Positions 1 through 6,940 are shown, counted from the first letter of the stretch. The stretch is 34,860 nt of DNA from an uncultured Collinsella sp. (GCA_934630855.1 CAKTWW010000020.1:1-34860), one strand, 5' to 3'. The notes: generated from the letters alone by a model not told the origin. Made by a program: numbers and translations.

Positions 1-37
1 CCTTGTCGGCCTTTCCAAGGCACTCAAGCAGGGTTCG
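1..37. repeat. Terminal overlap, left copy
   Basis: These 37 bases are identical to the last 37 bases of the window (34824-34860). A single reading frame continues across the join, so this is best explained as an assembly overlap of a circular molecule rather than a biological terminal repeat. Confidence 0.93.
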
Positions 38-67
38 AAGCCCAAAAAGAAAGGCCACCGTCGCTAA
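1..67 (+). CDS. Small hydrophobic/basic peptide, C-terminal part (join-spanning)
   Basis: This is the 3' part of a 41-residue peptide whose start is at 34765. Reading from base 2, the frame runs through the overlap and ends in a Lys/Arg-rich tail (KPKKKGHRR) with TAA at 65-67. The whole peptide has a short acidic N-terminus, a hydrophobic or amphipathic helix of roughly 20 residues and a strongly basic C-terminus. That is the usual layout of membrane-acting type I toxins and of the holin-like toxins of Firmicutes. No homology search was possible, so the toxin role is inferred from layout and from the antisense arrangement around the gene. Confidence 0.7.
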   Translation, partial: LVGLSKALKQGSKPKKKGHRR

Positions 68-94
68 GACGATGACCCAACTTCATTAAGCAAC

Positions 95-142
95 GGCTCC
101 GCCCAGCTCTCTACAACTTGGGCTGCCGTCGGCACCATTTTA
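95..142 (-). promoter_or_regulatory. Putative antisense promoter and leader facing the join-spanning peptide gene
   Basis: On the minus strand a -10-like TAAAAT (137-142) is followed by GCCGACGGCAGCCC (120-133) and GGGCGGAGCC (95-104). These nearly repeat, in inverted orientation, the leader of the peptide mRNA at 34709-34722 and 34730-34739 (12 of 14 and 9 of 10 matches). A transcript from here would run antisense into the 3' end of the peptide gene. The same context (GAGGGTAAAAT) recurs downstream of the second peptide gene. No convincing -35 box is visible. Confidence 0.5.
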
Positions 143-242
143 CCCTCCTGACGAGGAATTCGTCCATATTTCAAAAATCAAATCCTGTTCGCGCGTGGGC
201 GTAAACTTTTAGTTGGGCAAATCCGGCAGATTGGAGCTTGAA

Positions 243-266
243 ACATGAGGGATATGCACCTCATGT
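243..266 (+). other. Perfect 8-bp hairpin in leader
   Basis: ACATGAGG and CCTCATGT pair perfectly around an 8-nt loop. The hairpin lies just before the terminator-like hairpin at 274-307, in the leader of the phosphoesterase operon. The pair could form an attenuator, but no leader peptide or ligand-binding fold was recognised. Confidence 0.5.
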
Positions 267-273
267 CGCTCAT

Positions 274-307
274 AAAACGTCTCCTGACCTCGAAGGAGAA
301 CGTTTTT
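274..307 (+). terminator. Intrinsic terminator or attenuator before phosphoesterase operon
   Basis: A stem (AAACGT-CTCCT against AGGAGA-ACGTTT, with one bulge) is followed by a run of six T. It ends 24 bases before the first phosphoesterase start codon. It either ends upstream transcription or attenuates the operon. Confidence 0.7.
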
Positions 308-330
308 TAGCGATAAAAGGAGACATAAAT

Positions 331-969
331 ATGATCTGGTTTACCAGCGATACCCACTTCGGGCATGAGAACGTGCTGAAGTTCACCGACCGCCCGTGGG
401 AGACGATTTGGCAGATGAACGACGCCATCGTCGACAGCATCAACGGCAGGGTTGCCGTGGACGACGAACTCTACATCCTGGGGGATTTCTCATTCAAGAT
501 GACCGTCCAGGACGCCTATGCCCTGCGCAAGCGGATCGCCTGCAGACGCATCCACCTCGTCCCGGGAAACCACGACAAGGACTGGACCCAGCCGGCGGTC
601 GCTGGCGCCTTCACCGTGGAGCCGCCGATCTGCGTGCTCAAGATCGACGGGCAGAAGATCGTCCTGTGCCATTACCCCATGGCCGACTGGCAGGGCATGA
701 GCCATAGATCGTGGCACCTCCACGGACACATCCACAGCAGCGGCGGCGCGTACAACGAGTTCAACCGCAAGCAGGGCCTTCTGCGCTACGACGTCGGTTG
801 CGATGCCAACGGGCACTCCCCGGTGAGCCTCGACGAGCTGAGGGAATGGTTCGCCGGAGTCGACGAGCCGTGCGGCCGGGTGAAATGGCCCTGGTGGGTC
901 AACGAGACCGGCGACAGGCAGGTCGAGCGCGAGCTGGCGGCGTACAAGGGGGAAGAGGTAATCCGATGA
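331..969 (+). CDS. Calcineurin-like metallophosphoesterase (first of three)
   Basis: A 212-residue cytosolic protein with all the metal-binding signatures of calcineurin-like phosphoesterases: DTH at 7-9, GD at 51-52, GNHD at 79-82, His114 and GHIH at 132-135. The family uses two metal ions to hydrolyse phosphomono- or phosphodiesters; the substrate cannot be read from sequence. The ATG at 331 was chosen because AAAGGAG lies about 8 bases upstream and the conserved first strand starts there. The stop overlaps the start of the next phosphoesterase (ATGA), indicating translational coupling. It is shorter and more divergent than the next two copies, with an extended C-terminus rich in Trp and acidic residues. 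Confidence 0.9.
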   Translation: MIWFTSDTHFGHENVLKFTDRPWETIWQMNDAIVDSINGRVAVDDELYILGDFSFKMTVQDAYALRKRIACRRIHLVPGNHDKDWTQPAVAGAFTVEPPICVLKIDGQKIVLCHYPMADWQGMSHRSWHLHGHIHSSGGAYNEFNRKQGLLRYDVGCDANGHSPVSLDELREWFAGVDEPCGRVKWPWWVNETGDRQVERELAAYKGEEVIR

Positions 970-1691
970 CGGTCTATGTGACGGGCGACATCCACGGTGG
1001 GCTCGACATGCAAAAGCTCCGCGACTGGGAGCTTGGCGACAGTCTTACCAGCGACGACTATCTCATCGTTGCCGGTGACTTTGGCTTTCCGTGGGGCTTT
1101 TCTGCCGAGGAATGCACCGACATCGCCTGGCTGGAGTCGCGCCCCTACACGGCACTGTTCGTCGACGGCAACCACGAGCGCTTCGACCACTGGGAGGAGC
1201 GCCCCGTGGAGACATGGCACGGTGGGCTGACGCAGCGCCTGTCGGACACTTCGTCCATCCGCCGCCTCATGCGCGGCGAGGTCTTCGAGCTCGACGGCTC
1301 GACGGTCTTCACCATGGGCGGTGCCACGAGCGTGGACAGGGAATACCGCGTGCCGTATTCCAGCTGGTGGCCTCAGGAGCTCCCGGACGAGCGCGATTTC
1401 GATACCGCGCGGGCAAAGCTCGACGAGGTCGGCTGGAAGGTCGACTGCGTCATCACCCATACCTGCGCCACGCGCATGCTCTCGCCGACGCTCTACCCGG
1501 ACCCAGGCTGGGAACGCCCTGATGTGGACCGGCTGACCGGATTCCTCGACGAGCTCGAGGACCGCCTGGACTATAAACATTGGTATTACGGCCATTTTCA
1601 CCGAGACGGCAACCCGGACGAACGGCACACGGTGCTGTATGACCGGATCGTGAGGCTCGGGGACAAACTCCTGCCGTGGGGTGCGTACTGA
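966..1691 (+). CDS. Calcineurin-like metallophosphoesterase (second of three)
   Basis: A 241-residue protein beginning MTVYVTGDIHG. The metal-binding set is complete: GDIH at 7-10, GDF at 37-39, GNHE at 68-71, His165 and GHFH at 209-212. It is clearly a paralogue of the next gene, with shared patterns such as RRLMRGEVF/HLMRGEVY, SSWWPQE/RSWWPEE and GWKVD. The start overlaps the upstream stop by 4 bases and its own stop overlaps the next start by 1 base, so all three should be made from one mRNA. GNHE instead of GNHD is a normal variant. The substrate is unknown. Confidence 0.9.
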   Translation: MTVYVTGDIHGGLDMQKLRDWELGDSLTSDDYLIVAGDFGFPWGFSAEECTDIAWLESRPYTALFVDGNHERFDHWEERPVETWHGGLTQRLSDTSSIRRLMRGEVFELDGSTVFTMGGATSVDREYRVPYSSWWPQELPDERDFDTARAKLDEVGWKVDCVITHTCATRMLSPTLYPDPGWERPDVDRLTGFLDELEDRLDYKHWYYGHFHRDGNPDERHTVLYDRIVRLGDKLLPWGAY

Positions 1692-2428
1692 TGGCTATCT
1701 ATGTGACGGGCGACGTGCACGGCAGGGCCGAGTACGGGTCCAGCCGGTTTGCCTTCAAGTCTTGGCCACTGGGCCGGACCCTGACGCGCGATGACGCGGT
1801 GATCGTGGCCGGCGACTTCGGCTTTGTCTGGGATGGGTCCAACGCCGAAAAATACTGGCTCGACTGGCTCGAGTCGAAGCCCTGGACCACATGCTTCGTG
1901 GACGGCAACCATGAGAACCACCAGATGCTGGGAGAACTGCCGGTACGGGAGTGGAATGGGGGCCTCGTCCATGAGGCCCGCCCACATGTGCTGCACCTGA
2001 TGCGCGGCGAGGTGTACGGCATCGACGGGCTCACAGTCCTTGCCATGGGCGGCGCCGCGAGCAACGACAGGCAGTATCGCAAGGAAGGGAGGAGCTGGTG
2101 GCCCGAGGAGATGCCGAGCGAGGGGGAGATGGACCACTGCCGTGCCTCGCTCGACCGCGTGGGCTGGAAGGTCGACTACGTTGTGACTCACGAGGCCCCT
2201 GCTGCCCTGGCGGAGAAGCTGTGCCGCGAGCGCGGACGCGAGTATCGGGGCGACCGGCTGCAGCGATTCCTTGCCGAGCTCGACGGCCGACTCGGCTACC
2301 GAGCCTGGTTCTTCGGCCACTACCACGACGACAAATGGTGCAACGCCAAGCATCGCCTGGTCTACAAAGACATCGTGCCGATTGAGGATGCCGTGCTCGG
2401 TTCTAGATACCTCCTAGAAGCGTTCTAG
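1691..2428 (+). CDS. Calcineurin-like metallophosphoesterase (third of three)
   Basis: A 245-residue protein with GDVH at 7-10, GDF at 41-43, GNHE at 72-75, His167 and GHYH at 209-212, so catalytically intact in appearance. It is the closest relative of the preceding gene and probably arose by tandem duplication. Translation is coupled through a TGATG overlap. The stop codon lies inside the CTAG-rich palindrome at 2401-2441, which probably ends the operon's transcript. Three intact phosphoesterases in a row on a plasmid suggest action on a nucleic acid, nucleotide or signalling phosphodiester, but nothing in the sequence says which. Confidence 0.9.
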   Translation: MAIYVTGDVHGRAEYGSSRFAFKSWPLGRTLTRDDAVIVAGDFGFVWDGSNAEKYWLDWLESKPWTTCFVDGNHENHQMLGELPVREWNGGLVHEARPHVLHLMRGEVYGIDGLTVLAMGGAASNDRQYRKEGRSWWPEEMPSEGEMDHCRASLDRVGWKVDYVVTHEAPAALAEKLCRERGREYRGDRLQRFLAELDGRLGYRAWFFGHYHDDKWCNAKHRLVYKDIVPIEDAVLGSRYLLEAF

Positions 2429-2441
2429 AAGGTCTCTAGAA
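2401..2441. terminator. CTAG-rich palindrome between convergent genes
   Basis: Two 19-bp arms match at 17 of 19 positions around a 3-base loop. The element contains four CTAG tetranucleotides. It overlaps the end of the third phosphoesterase and faces the convergent coiled-coil gene, so a bidirectional terminator is the simplest reading. There is no clear T run. A related palindrome lies at 24124-24166. Confidence 0.6.
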
Positions 2442-2470
2442 ATCAGCCGCCTGATAGGAGAAGCGCGGGG

Positions 2471-3040
2471 CTACTCGCCCTTCATCTGGGTCATGACCTC
2501 GACCTTGGCCTCGGCCACAGCCGCCCGCTGTTCGGCTACAGCAAGGCGGTCCTTGAGGGCGGCGACCTCGGCCATCAGGTCGTACTGGGCCAGAAGCGCA
2601 TCGCTCAGCTCAACCTGGGCTTTCAACGCGGCGTCACGCTCGCCGCGCAGCCGCTCGATCTCATCGACCATGGTCTCCGCCTCGGCATGGAGTTGGACAA
2701 CCTGCCTGCCGAGCCCCTTAGCACGGGAGAGGTACCTGACGCTCGCGGCGTGGAGCTCGTTGTTCTCGAGTTCCAGACTCGCGGTATCGAGTTCGAACTT
2801 CTCCTCGATAAAGGCAACCCGCTCATTGCAGTCGGCCTCAAGCTTTTCATTCCGATCCGTCGCCTCGACGAGCTTGCGGTTGAATTCGTCAAGCTGGGCC
2901 CTGAGCAGCGCGTTCTCGGTCCTGAGGTCGGCCGTCTCGAGCAGTAGCTTCTCCCGCCACGTCTCCTCGGTCCGCTCGGTGGCCTCCTCGTGGACGGACT
3001 TCACGCCGTAGATTTCCCTGATTTTTCTCTCGTCTGCCAT
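2471..3040 (-). CDS. Coiled-coil protein of unknown function
   Basis: A 189-residue, highly charged protein that is almost entirely alpha-helical heptad sequence from about residue 25 to the end; the conserved-looking start is MADERKIREIYGVK. The ATG at 3040 has GGAG 7 bases upstream. An in-frame start at 3124 lacks comparable spacing. There is no signal peptide, membrane segment or recognisable helix-turn-helix, which argues against KfrA although the overall look is similar. It is convergent with the phosphoesterases and follows the resolvase on the same strand after about 220 bases. A structural or DNA-organising role is possible; function unknown. Confidence 0.75.
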   Translation of the reverse strand: MADERKIREIYGVKSVHEEATERTEETWREKLLLETADLRTENALLRAQLDEFNRKLVEATDRNEKLEADCNERVAFIEEKFELDTASLELENNELHAASVRYLSRAKGLGRQVVQLHAEAETMVDEIERLRGERDAALKAQVELSDALLAQYDLMAEVAALKDRLAVAEQRAAVAEAKVEVMTQMKGE

Positions 3041-3262
3041 TGCGGCACTCCAATCAACAACGGCATGGCTCCGCCATGCCAAACGGCTGGGAACAATGCG
3101 CGGCCGCTGTTGATTTGTAGTCATCCTGCGATCGGTGAGTTCTAAAAAGGCGTCTCAGGTCATGCGTTCACGCAGGGTTTCAGTTGGAGAAATACCGCAC
3201 TCTTATATAGTAGCGCCGCCGCACTCGAGCTTATTAGACAGATCGCGAAACGATGGACGGGC

Positions 3263-3847
3263 TCATTTCCTGACGCCCACCAATCCGCGTTCACGGAGGA
3301 TGCGATACAGGGTTGATTTGGAGATGCCTGTGGCGGCGCAGATGTCGGGGATGGGCGTCTCCCGCGCAAGGTAGAGTTTCACGGCGGCATCCGCCTTGAC
3401 GTCCGCGATGCGCGGGCGGCCACCGACGTTGCCACCATGGTTCCGTTTTACAGCGATGCCCTCGGCCTGGCGCTGCTTAATCAGATCGCGCTCAAGCTCG
3501 GCTGTACAGGCGTGGGTACCCAGCACGAAACGGCCGAAGGCAGTATCGAGGTCGACCGGCTGTTTCAAAGAGGTTAGCTTCACGCCGAGATTTCGGAACA
3601 TAAGGTCGTAGTTCAGCAATTGCCTGGTCGATCTGGTTAGGCGCTCCCAGGACTCGACTACCACTTCATCGCCGGCCTTCATCTTCTTGAACAGACGCTT
3701 CTGCTGAGTTCGGTCACCGTCCTTGGCACCCGTGACCTTGTCTTTGTAGATATGGCCATAGGGCACACCGGCGTTGACCAACGCCTCGATTTGCCTGTCT
3801 AGCTTCTGATCCTTCGTGCTCACGCGAGCGTATCCGTATCTGGTCAT
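3263..3847 (-). CDS. Serine recombinase (resolvase/invertase family)
   Basis: A 194-residue site-specific recombinase. The N-terminal catalytic domain starts RYGYARVSTKDQ, with Ser10 as the expected nucleophile. It includes ESWERLTRS and the conserved ERDLIKQRQAEGI stretch. The C-terminal end carries a helix-turn-helix of the Hin/resolvase type (GISKSTLYRIL). Length and domain order are typical for Tn3-type resolvases and Hin-like invertases. AGGAGG lies 6 bases before the ATG at 3847; a longer in-frame start at 3937 has no such site. On a plasmid the likely role is multimer resolution, with its site probably in the adjacent upstream DNA. Confidence 0.92.
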   Translation of the reverse strand: MTRYGYARVSTKDQKLDRQIEALVNAGVPYGHIYKDKVTGAKDGDRTQQKRLFKKMKAGDEVVVESWERLTRSTRQLLNYDLMFRNLGVKLTSLKQPVDLDTAFGRFVLGTHACTAELERDLIKQRQAEGIAVKRNHGGNVGGRPRIADVKADAAVKLYLARETPIPDICAATGISKSTLYRILRERGLVGVRK

Positions 3848-3894
3848 TTTCAGCCTCCTGCCTTGTCTTTTGATTTTCTCATGGGAATGCAAGG

Positions 3895-4023
3895 GGAGGT
3901 TTTGGCACTGGGTTTTGGCACTCGTCGTCCACGGCATCGAGGGTTCGGTTTTCGGGTGCCGCGCGGCATACGTTTTGAGACTGTGGCTATTTGGCGATTA
4001 AGTTCGACAGTCGCCGCTTCAGC
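3895..4023. promoter_or_regulatory. Candidate resolvase (res) site region
   Basis: The gene-free DNA upstream of the resolvase holds two direct copies of TTTTGGCACT and a near-perfect palindrome GTGCCGCGCGGCAT (3956-3969). Resolvases normally bind sites directly upstream of their gene, so the position fits. Subsites could not be defined by eye. Confidence 0.35.
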
Positions 4024-4062
4024 TAGAATTGGCAAGACGACACATTCCGTGCGCGGGCGGCC
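4024..4062 (+). promoter_or_regulatory. Promoter and leader of second small peptide gene
   Basis: A -10-like TAGAAT (4024-4029) is followed by AAGACGACACATTCCGTG (4034-4051) and CGCGGGCGGCC (4052-4062). Both leader segments recur as inverted copies downstream of the gene, at 4310-4327 (16 of 18 matches) and 4286-4296 (11 of 11). The -35 is not clear. Confidence 0.5.
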
Positions 4063-4086
4063 GACAATTCGATTGGAGGCTTCCCT

Positions 4087-4239
4087 ATGCTAAAGATCCT
4101 TGATGCGCTGGCCGCCCTTGCGACGGTCGGCACGTTCGTCATTGCGTTTTTCGATTCGTATGATGTCCGAGTTAAGGTCCGTAGGCGTACGCGCGGTGCG
4201 GACGGTGGACGGCATTTGCGCCGCAACAAGCGCAAATAA
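4087..4239 (+). CDS. Small hydrophobic/basic peptide, type I toxin-like
   Basis: A 50-residue peptide: MLKILDALAALATVGTFVIA forms a hydrophobic N-terminal helix, followed by a charged region and a very basic C-terminus rich in Arg and Lys. GGAGG stands 7 bases before the ATG. A perfect 10-bp hairpin follows the stop directly. The gene lies between inverted copies of a promoter-leader, the same design as the join-spanning peptide gene although the peptides share no obvious sequence. Membrane toxin of a type I toxin-antitoxin system is the favoured reading. A small membrane protein without toxicity cannot be excluded. Confidence 0.7.
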   Translation: MLKILDALAALATVGTFVIAFFDSYDVRVKVRRRTRGADGGRHLRRNKRK

Positions 4240-4240
4240 G

Positions 4241-4266
4241 AATGCCCGGGGTGGAGCCCGGGCATT
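4241..4266 (+). terminator. Terminator hairpin after small peptide gene
   Basis: AATGCCCGGG and CCCGGGCATT form a perfect 10-bp stem with a 6-nt loop, two bases after the stop codon. The following T run is short. It could act on both the peptide mRNA and the predicted antisense RNA. Confidence 0.75.
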
Positions 4267-4285
4267 TAACTAAACCGGAAAACTA

Positions 4286-4341
4286 GGCCGCCCGCGCTCT
4301 CGATACTTACACGGGATGCGTCGTCTTCTACGGTGATTTTA
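4286..4341 (-). promoter_or_regulatory. Putative antisense promoter and leader facing second peptide gene
   Basis: Minus-strand TAAAAT (4336-4341) in the context GAGGGTAAAAT is followed by AAGACGACGCATCCCGTG and CGCGGGCGGCC, near-identical to the leader of the sense mRNA on the other side of the gene. The transcript would overlap the 3' end of the peptide gene. The -35 region is not convincing. Confidence 0.5.
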
Positions 4342-4451
4342 CCCTCTTTAGTCAGATAAAACCACCGTATGCTTGGGTTTTCATGCGAGTTCATCCATCG
4401 TTCATGCGATGTGAATCGCAGCGACAGTGCGATACCGCCCGAAGGCTGCGA

Positions 4452-5018
4452 CTACTCCCAGTGCCCGGCCACGTCGACGACCCAGTGCCTGCCGGTCGCC
4501 TGCTGCTCGTAGTGCCCCTGGTCCTCGCTGGTGGTATAGGAGTCATCGATCACAGATCCGCCAATGCCGCCATTATCGACATCGTTATCGCACCACGCCC
4601 ATGCAGCAGCCTTGCTGTCAAACGGTCCGACTTTGGTTCCACCATGGTTGACCCAGTAGCGCTCATGGCGCACGTACACCACGTTCGGGATCCAGACCTG
4701 GCCGTAGTCGGTCTCCCAGTGGCCCTGCTCGGGGACCCACTTCTTCTGGGGCTGGGAGGAGGACGAACCGGCCGAGGAGGACGAGGATCCGCCGAGGCTT
4801 CGGAGATAGCGCTCGACCCTCGAGGAGGCGCTCGGCTCGACGGTCGTCGTCGAGTACGAGTCGGGCGGCGACGGCGGCGCGTTCGAGGTGGGGACCGCGC
4901 CGGCGGGCTCGTCCGAGCTCGAGCGACTCATCGCCGTCGCGAGGTCCGAGGCCGACGCGTTGGCGGGTGCCGGTGGATGGGCGGCCGTCCGGGTCGGTTT
5001 CGGGGATGCCGAGACCAT
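4452..5018 (-). CDS. Hypothetical protein, probably N-terminally truncated
   Basis: A 188-residue frame with a Ser/Pro/Ala-rich low-complexity first half and a Trp/His/Tyr-rich second half that repeats a loose motif of the form W-x(2-3)-x-GHW (for example WVPEQGHWE and HWVVDVAGHWE). No domain was recognised. There is no plausible ribosome-binding site before the ATG at 5018 and an in-frame TAG lies only 25 bases upstream. The frame therefore looks like the C-terminal part of a longer secreted or surface protein that lost its start. Coding is supported by the strong compositional pattern and GC-rich third positions, but expression is doubtful. Confidence 0.5.
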   Translation of the reverse strand: MVSASPKPTRTAAHPPAPANASASDLATAMSRSSSDEPAGAVPTSNAPPSPPDSYSTTTVEPSASSRVERYLRSLGGSSSSSAGSSSSQPQKKWVPEQGHWETDYGQVWIPNVVYVRHERYWVNHGGTKVGPFDSKAAAWAWCDNDVDNGGIGGSVIDDSYTTSEDQGHYEQQATGRHWVVDVAGHWE

Positions 5019-5042
5019 CGACTGCGAGACGGGGCGGACGGT

Positions 5043-5414
5043 CTACGTCGCGGGGTGAAATGGGAGGAGGGCGCGGGCGCGGTCCGGATGGGCCGCGCTT
5101 TTCCTTTCCCGGGGATGCGGAACTCCCACCGTCCAAGTGCCTTGGACGGTGGGAGCTGGATACGACGATATACTGCGCGTGCAACGGGGACACGCGCCTC
5201 CTTTTCGGTTGACTCCACCAGTTCGTACAGAGACTTTTCGATTTCCCGCTTTGATTTGGAGGTCTGTAATTCCATATTTCTGGAATACGGCACGAGGCTG
5301 AGCTTCGAAATCGCGTCTTGCGTCGGTAGATTGTTCCGCGTCCGCGACCAGTTTTTCAAGGGTGCTAAGCTGGGGCTGTATTGAGAGTTCGTTTAGGTGG
5401 TTCACATTGTCCAT
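5043..5414 (-). CDS. Small hypothetical protein, possible RiPP-leader-like start
   Basis: A 123-residue frame from ATG 5414 (a weak GGTGG precedes it). The first ~50 residues look like real protein and contain ARRDFEAQPRAVFQKYGI, which resembles the 'x-Phe-x-x-x-Pro-x-Ala-x-Leu-x-x-x-Gly-Ile' tail of NHLP/Nif11-type leader peptides of ribosomally made natural products. A short Gly/Cys segment (GGACPRC) follows. The last third runs over a strong hairpin (5123-5155) and looks non-coding. No modifying enzyme is nearby. It may instead be a fragment; an overlapping frame from 5359 also looks partly coding. Confidence 0.3.
   Translation of the reverse strand: MDNVNHLNELSIQPQLSTLEKLVADAEQSTDARRDFEAQPRAVFQKYGITDLQIKAGNRKVSVRTGGVNRKGGACPRCTRSISSYPAPTVQGTWTVGVPHPRERKSAAHPDRARALLPFHPAT
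5123..5155. terminator. Perfect 15-bp hairpin
   Basis: CTCCCACCGTCCAAG and its complement pair perfectly around a 3-base loop. Neither side has a T run, so it is either a factor-assisted terminator or another structured element. It separates the two minus-strand hypothetical frames. Confidence 0.55.
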
Positions 5415-5488
5415 AGCGGTGACCACCAATGTTGAATAGCTGTCTTGAAAGACTGTGTATTTATACTTGATTTAAGGCGGAGTGGAAT

Positions 5489-6142
5489 GTGAGCGCGCAA
5501 GGAGATGCGGAATCAATGAGAGCCTCAAAAAAAATTACTGCAGTGTTATCATCTTTCGTCCTCTCTATTCTTCCATTTCTGATTCTATGGGCGGCTTGGT
5601 CAGTCCTCCCCGATGCAATTCCCGCTCATTGGAGTGGGGGCGTGGTTGATCGATGGGGTAATAAGCTTGAATTGCTGGTTGTTCCGCTGTTTTCTCTGAT
5701 TGGTTCTATTGCAATTTCTGCGTACCTTATTGTTTCCACGCGGCGAAGAGAGTTCGCGGATTTCTCTGCTCGAATGCGACGGGACTTTGTTGCGTGCTAT
5801 ATTTCCAGTCTTCTTTTATCGACAACCTGCTCAGTGATAATTGCCGTTTGGGTTCAGTTGATTCTTACGCAAAGCACTGCGGTTGATGGGGGGCTTGGAC
5901 TATCGATCCTGTATTCCCTTCCCGGGCTATATGTGATCTTGTGCGCTTTGCCGCCTTTTTATGCGAGCGGCGAGAGCAAAAAGGCGGAGCGCCTGATAAC
6001 AGTTCTTATTGGCGGCGCGGAGATTGTTCTTTGTGGAATAGTGCTTGAAGGTTCGGCTGCCTCTTATGCGATGATTGGACTGATGATTCTGTTCTGTGCG
6101 TTTGAGATTGTGTCACAGGCAAGGGATAGCCGGTCCTTATGA
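5489..6142 (+). CDS. DUF1648-domain membrane protein
   Basis: A 217-residue integral membrane protein with about six hydrophobic segments. Near the N-terminus the sequence LPDAIPAHWSGGVVDRWGNK matches the DUF1648 signature (Pro-x-x-Ile-Pro-x-His-...-Gly-x-x-Asp-x-Trp-Gly-x-Lys), which is also the first domain of the SdpI immunity protein of Bacillus. The downstream SdpI domain is not evident, so immunity is only a possibility. The GTG at 5489 has GGAG with 6-base spacing. An ATG at 5516 is the alternative, with AAGGAG 11 bases away. It stands alone, with no partner gene on the same strand close by. Confidence 0.75.
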   Translation: MSAQGDAESMRASKKITAVLSSFVLSILPFLILWAAWSVLPDAIPAHWSGGVVDRWGNKLELLVVPLFSLIGSIAISAYLIVSTRRREFADFSARMRRDFVACYISSLLLSTTCSVIIAVWVQLILTQSTAVDGGLGLSILYSLPGLYVILCALPPFYASGESKKAERLITVLIGGAEIVLCGIVLEGSAASYAMIGLMILFCAFEIVSQARDSRSL

Positions 6143-6361
6143 GTTGAATTACGCGCGTGCGGATATAAAGGTTGGCATGTCAGGCTGGTTGTTTTCTCGT
6201 TCTGGGACATTTGCAGTAGGATGAGTGGGACTAGGCGCGCTGCGGTGTGATGGTGGCGGTTGAGACTTGTATCGCTGCAAATCCGCTGATGCACATTTTG
6301 CTATTGGGCTTGAAGGTGGGACCGACAGGCCTTTGTTTGGGATGTTCTGGTCGTCCAGCTC

Positions 6362-6880
6362 GTGTTGCACGGCTTTATATTGTTACGCTCGTTCGGCGCT
6401 CCGTTGGAGCATTTCCGGGTTTGTCGGTATCCGAACAGGCCGCGGGCGGATGAAGTTAAGTTCCGCGAGATGTCGCGCGAGATTTTCGAAAGAGTATATT
6501 TGCCCGACGAGTGGAAGCCGGCGTACAACGCGGCGAGGCTCACGAGATCACAGCTGCATTGGATCGATCTCAGAGAGCATCCGTGGTCATTCGATGAACT
6601 GGGGGACGTGTGGAGGACGACCGCGGATCGCAAAGGGTATGGCGATACCGATGAGGAATGGTCGAGGGCGTATCGACGCAATGGCGCGGTGCGACTCACC
6701 ATCACCCTGCCCGACGGCGCGACCAAGGTCATGTATGCGCCAGACCCGACACCGCGGGCGTGGTTCGACGACTTCCTGGCGACAACTCTCCCCGTCGAGT
6801 TCCTGCCGCAGGACTACATCAGGGGCGTCTTATTGGGGGACGACCACATGGAACCCCGGGAGATCAAGCTGTACGGCTGA
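6362..6880 (+). CDS. Hypothetical protein, start uncertain
   Basis: The conserved-looking part begins around MSREIFERVYLPDEWK (ATG 6470) and runs to a clean stop, with motifs such as WIDLREHPWSF, DEEWSRAYRRNGAVRL and LPQDYIRGVLLGDDHMEP. No domain was recognised. The frame is open further upstream, to about 6309, and there encodes a hydrophobic stretch followed by RSFGAPLEHFR. The native N-terminus may therefore be a membrane segment, but no good start or ribosome-binding site was found. It could be an N-terminally broken gene. A strong terminator follows at 6941. Confidence 0.6.
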   Translation: MLHGFILLRSFGAPLEHFRVCRYPNRPRADEVKFREMSREIFERVYLPDEWKPAYNAARLTRSQLHWIDLREHPWSFDELGDVWRTTADRKGYGDTDEEWSRAYRRNGAVRLTITLPDGATKVMYAPDPTPRAWFDDFLATTLPVEFLPQDYIRGVLLGDDHMEPREIKLYG

Positions 6881-6940
6881 TCCATCCGTCAACAACATGT
6901 CAAAGCCCCAAAACCCAACAGGATCGCGAACGAGGGGATG

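Noticed and set aside
1..37. Biological terminal repeat of a linear phage or plasmid
   Set aside because: A gene reads through the join and all backbone parts are single-copy, so an assembly overlap is simpler. No phage structural genes are present.
711..965. N-terminal extension of the second phosphoesterase
   Set aside because: The extension is Arg-rich shadow sequence of the first phosphoesterase; the family start motif begins at 966.
2493..3011. Ser-rich plus-strand frame opposite the coiled-coil gene
   Set aside because: It is the mirror of Glu/Ala/Leu-rich heptads on the minus strand.
5489..6142. SdpI immunity protein
   Set aside because: Only the DUF1648 part is recognisable; no SdpC-like toxin or SdpI C-terminal domain was seen.
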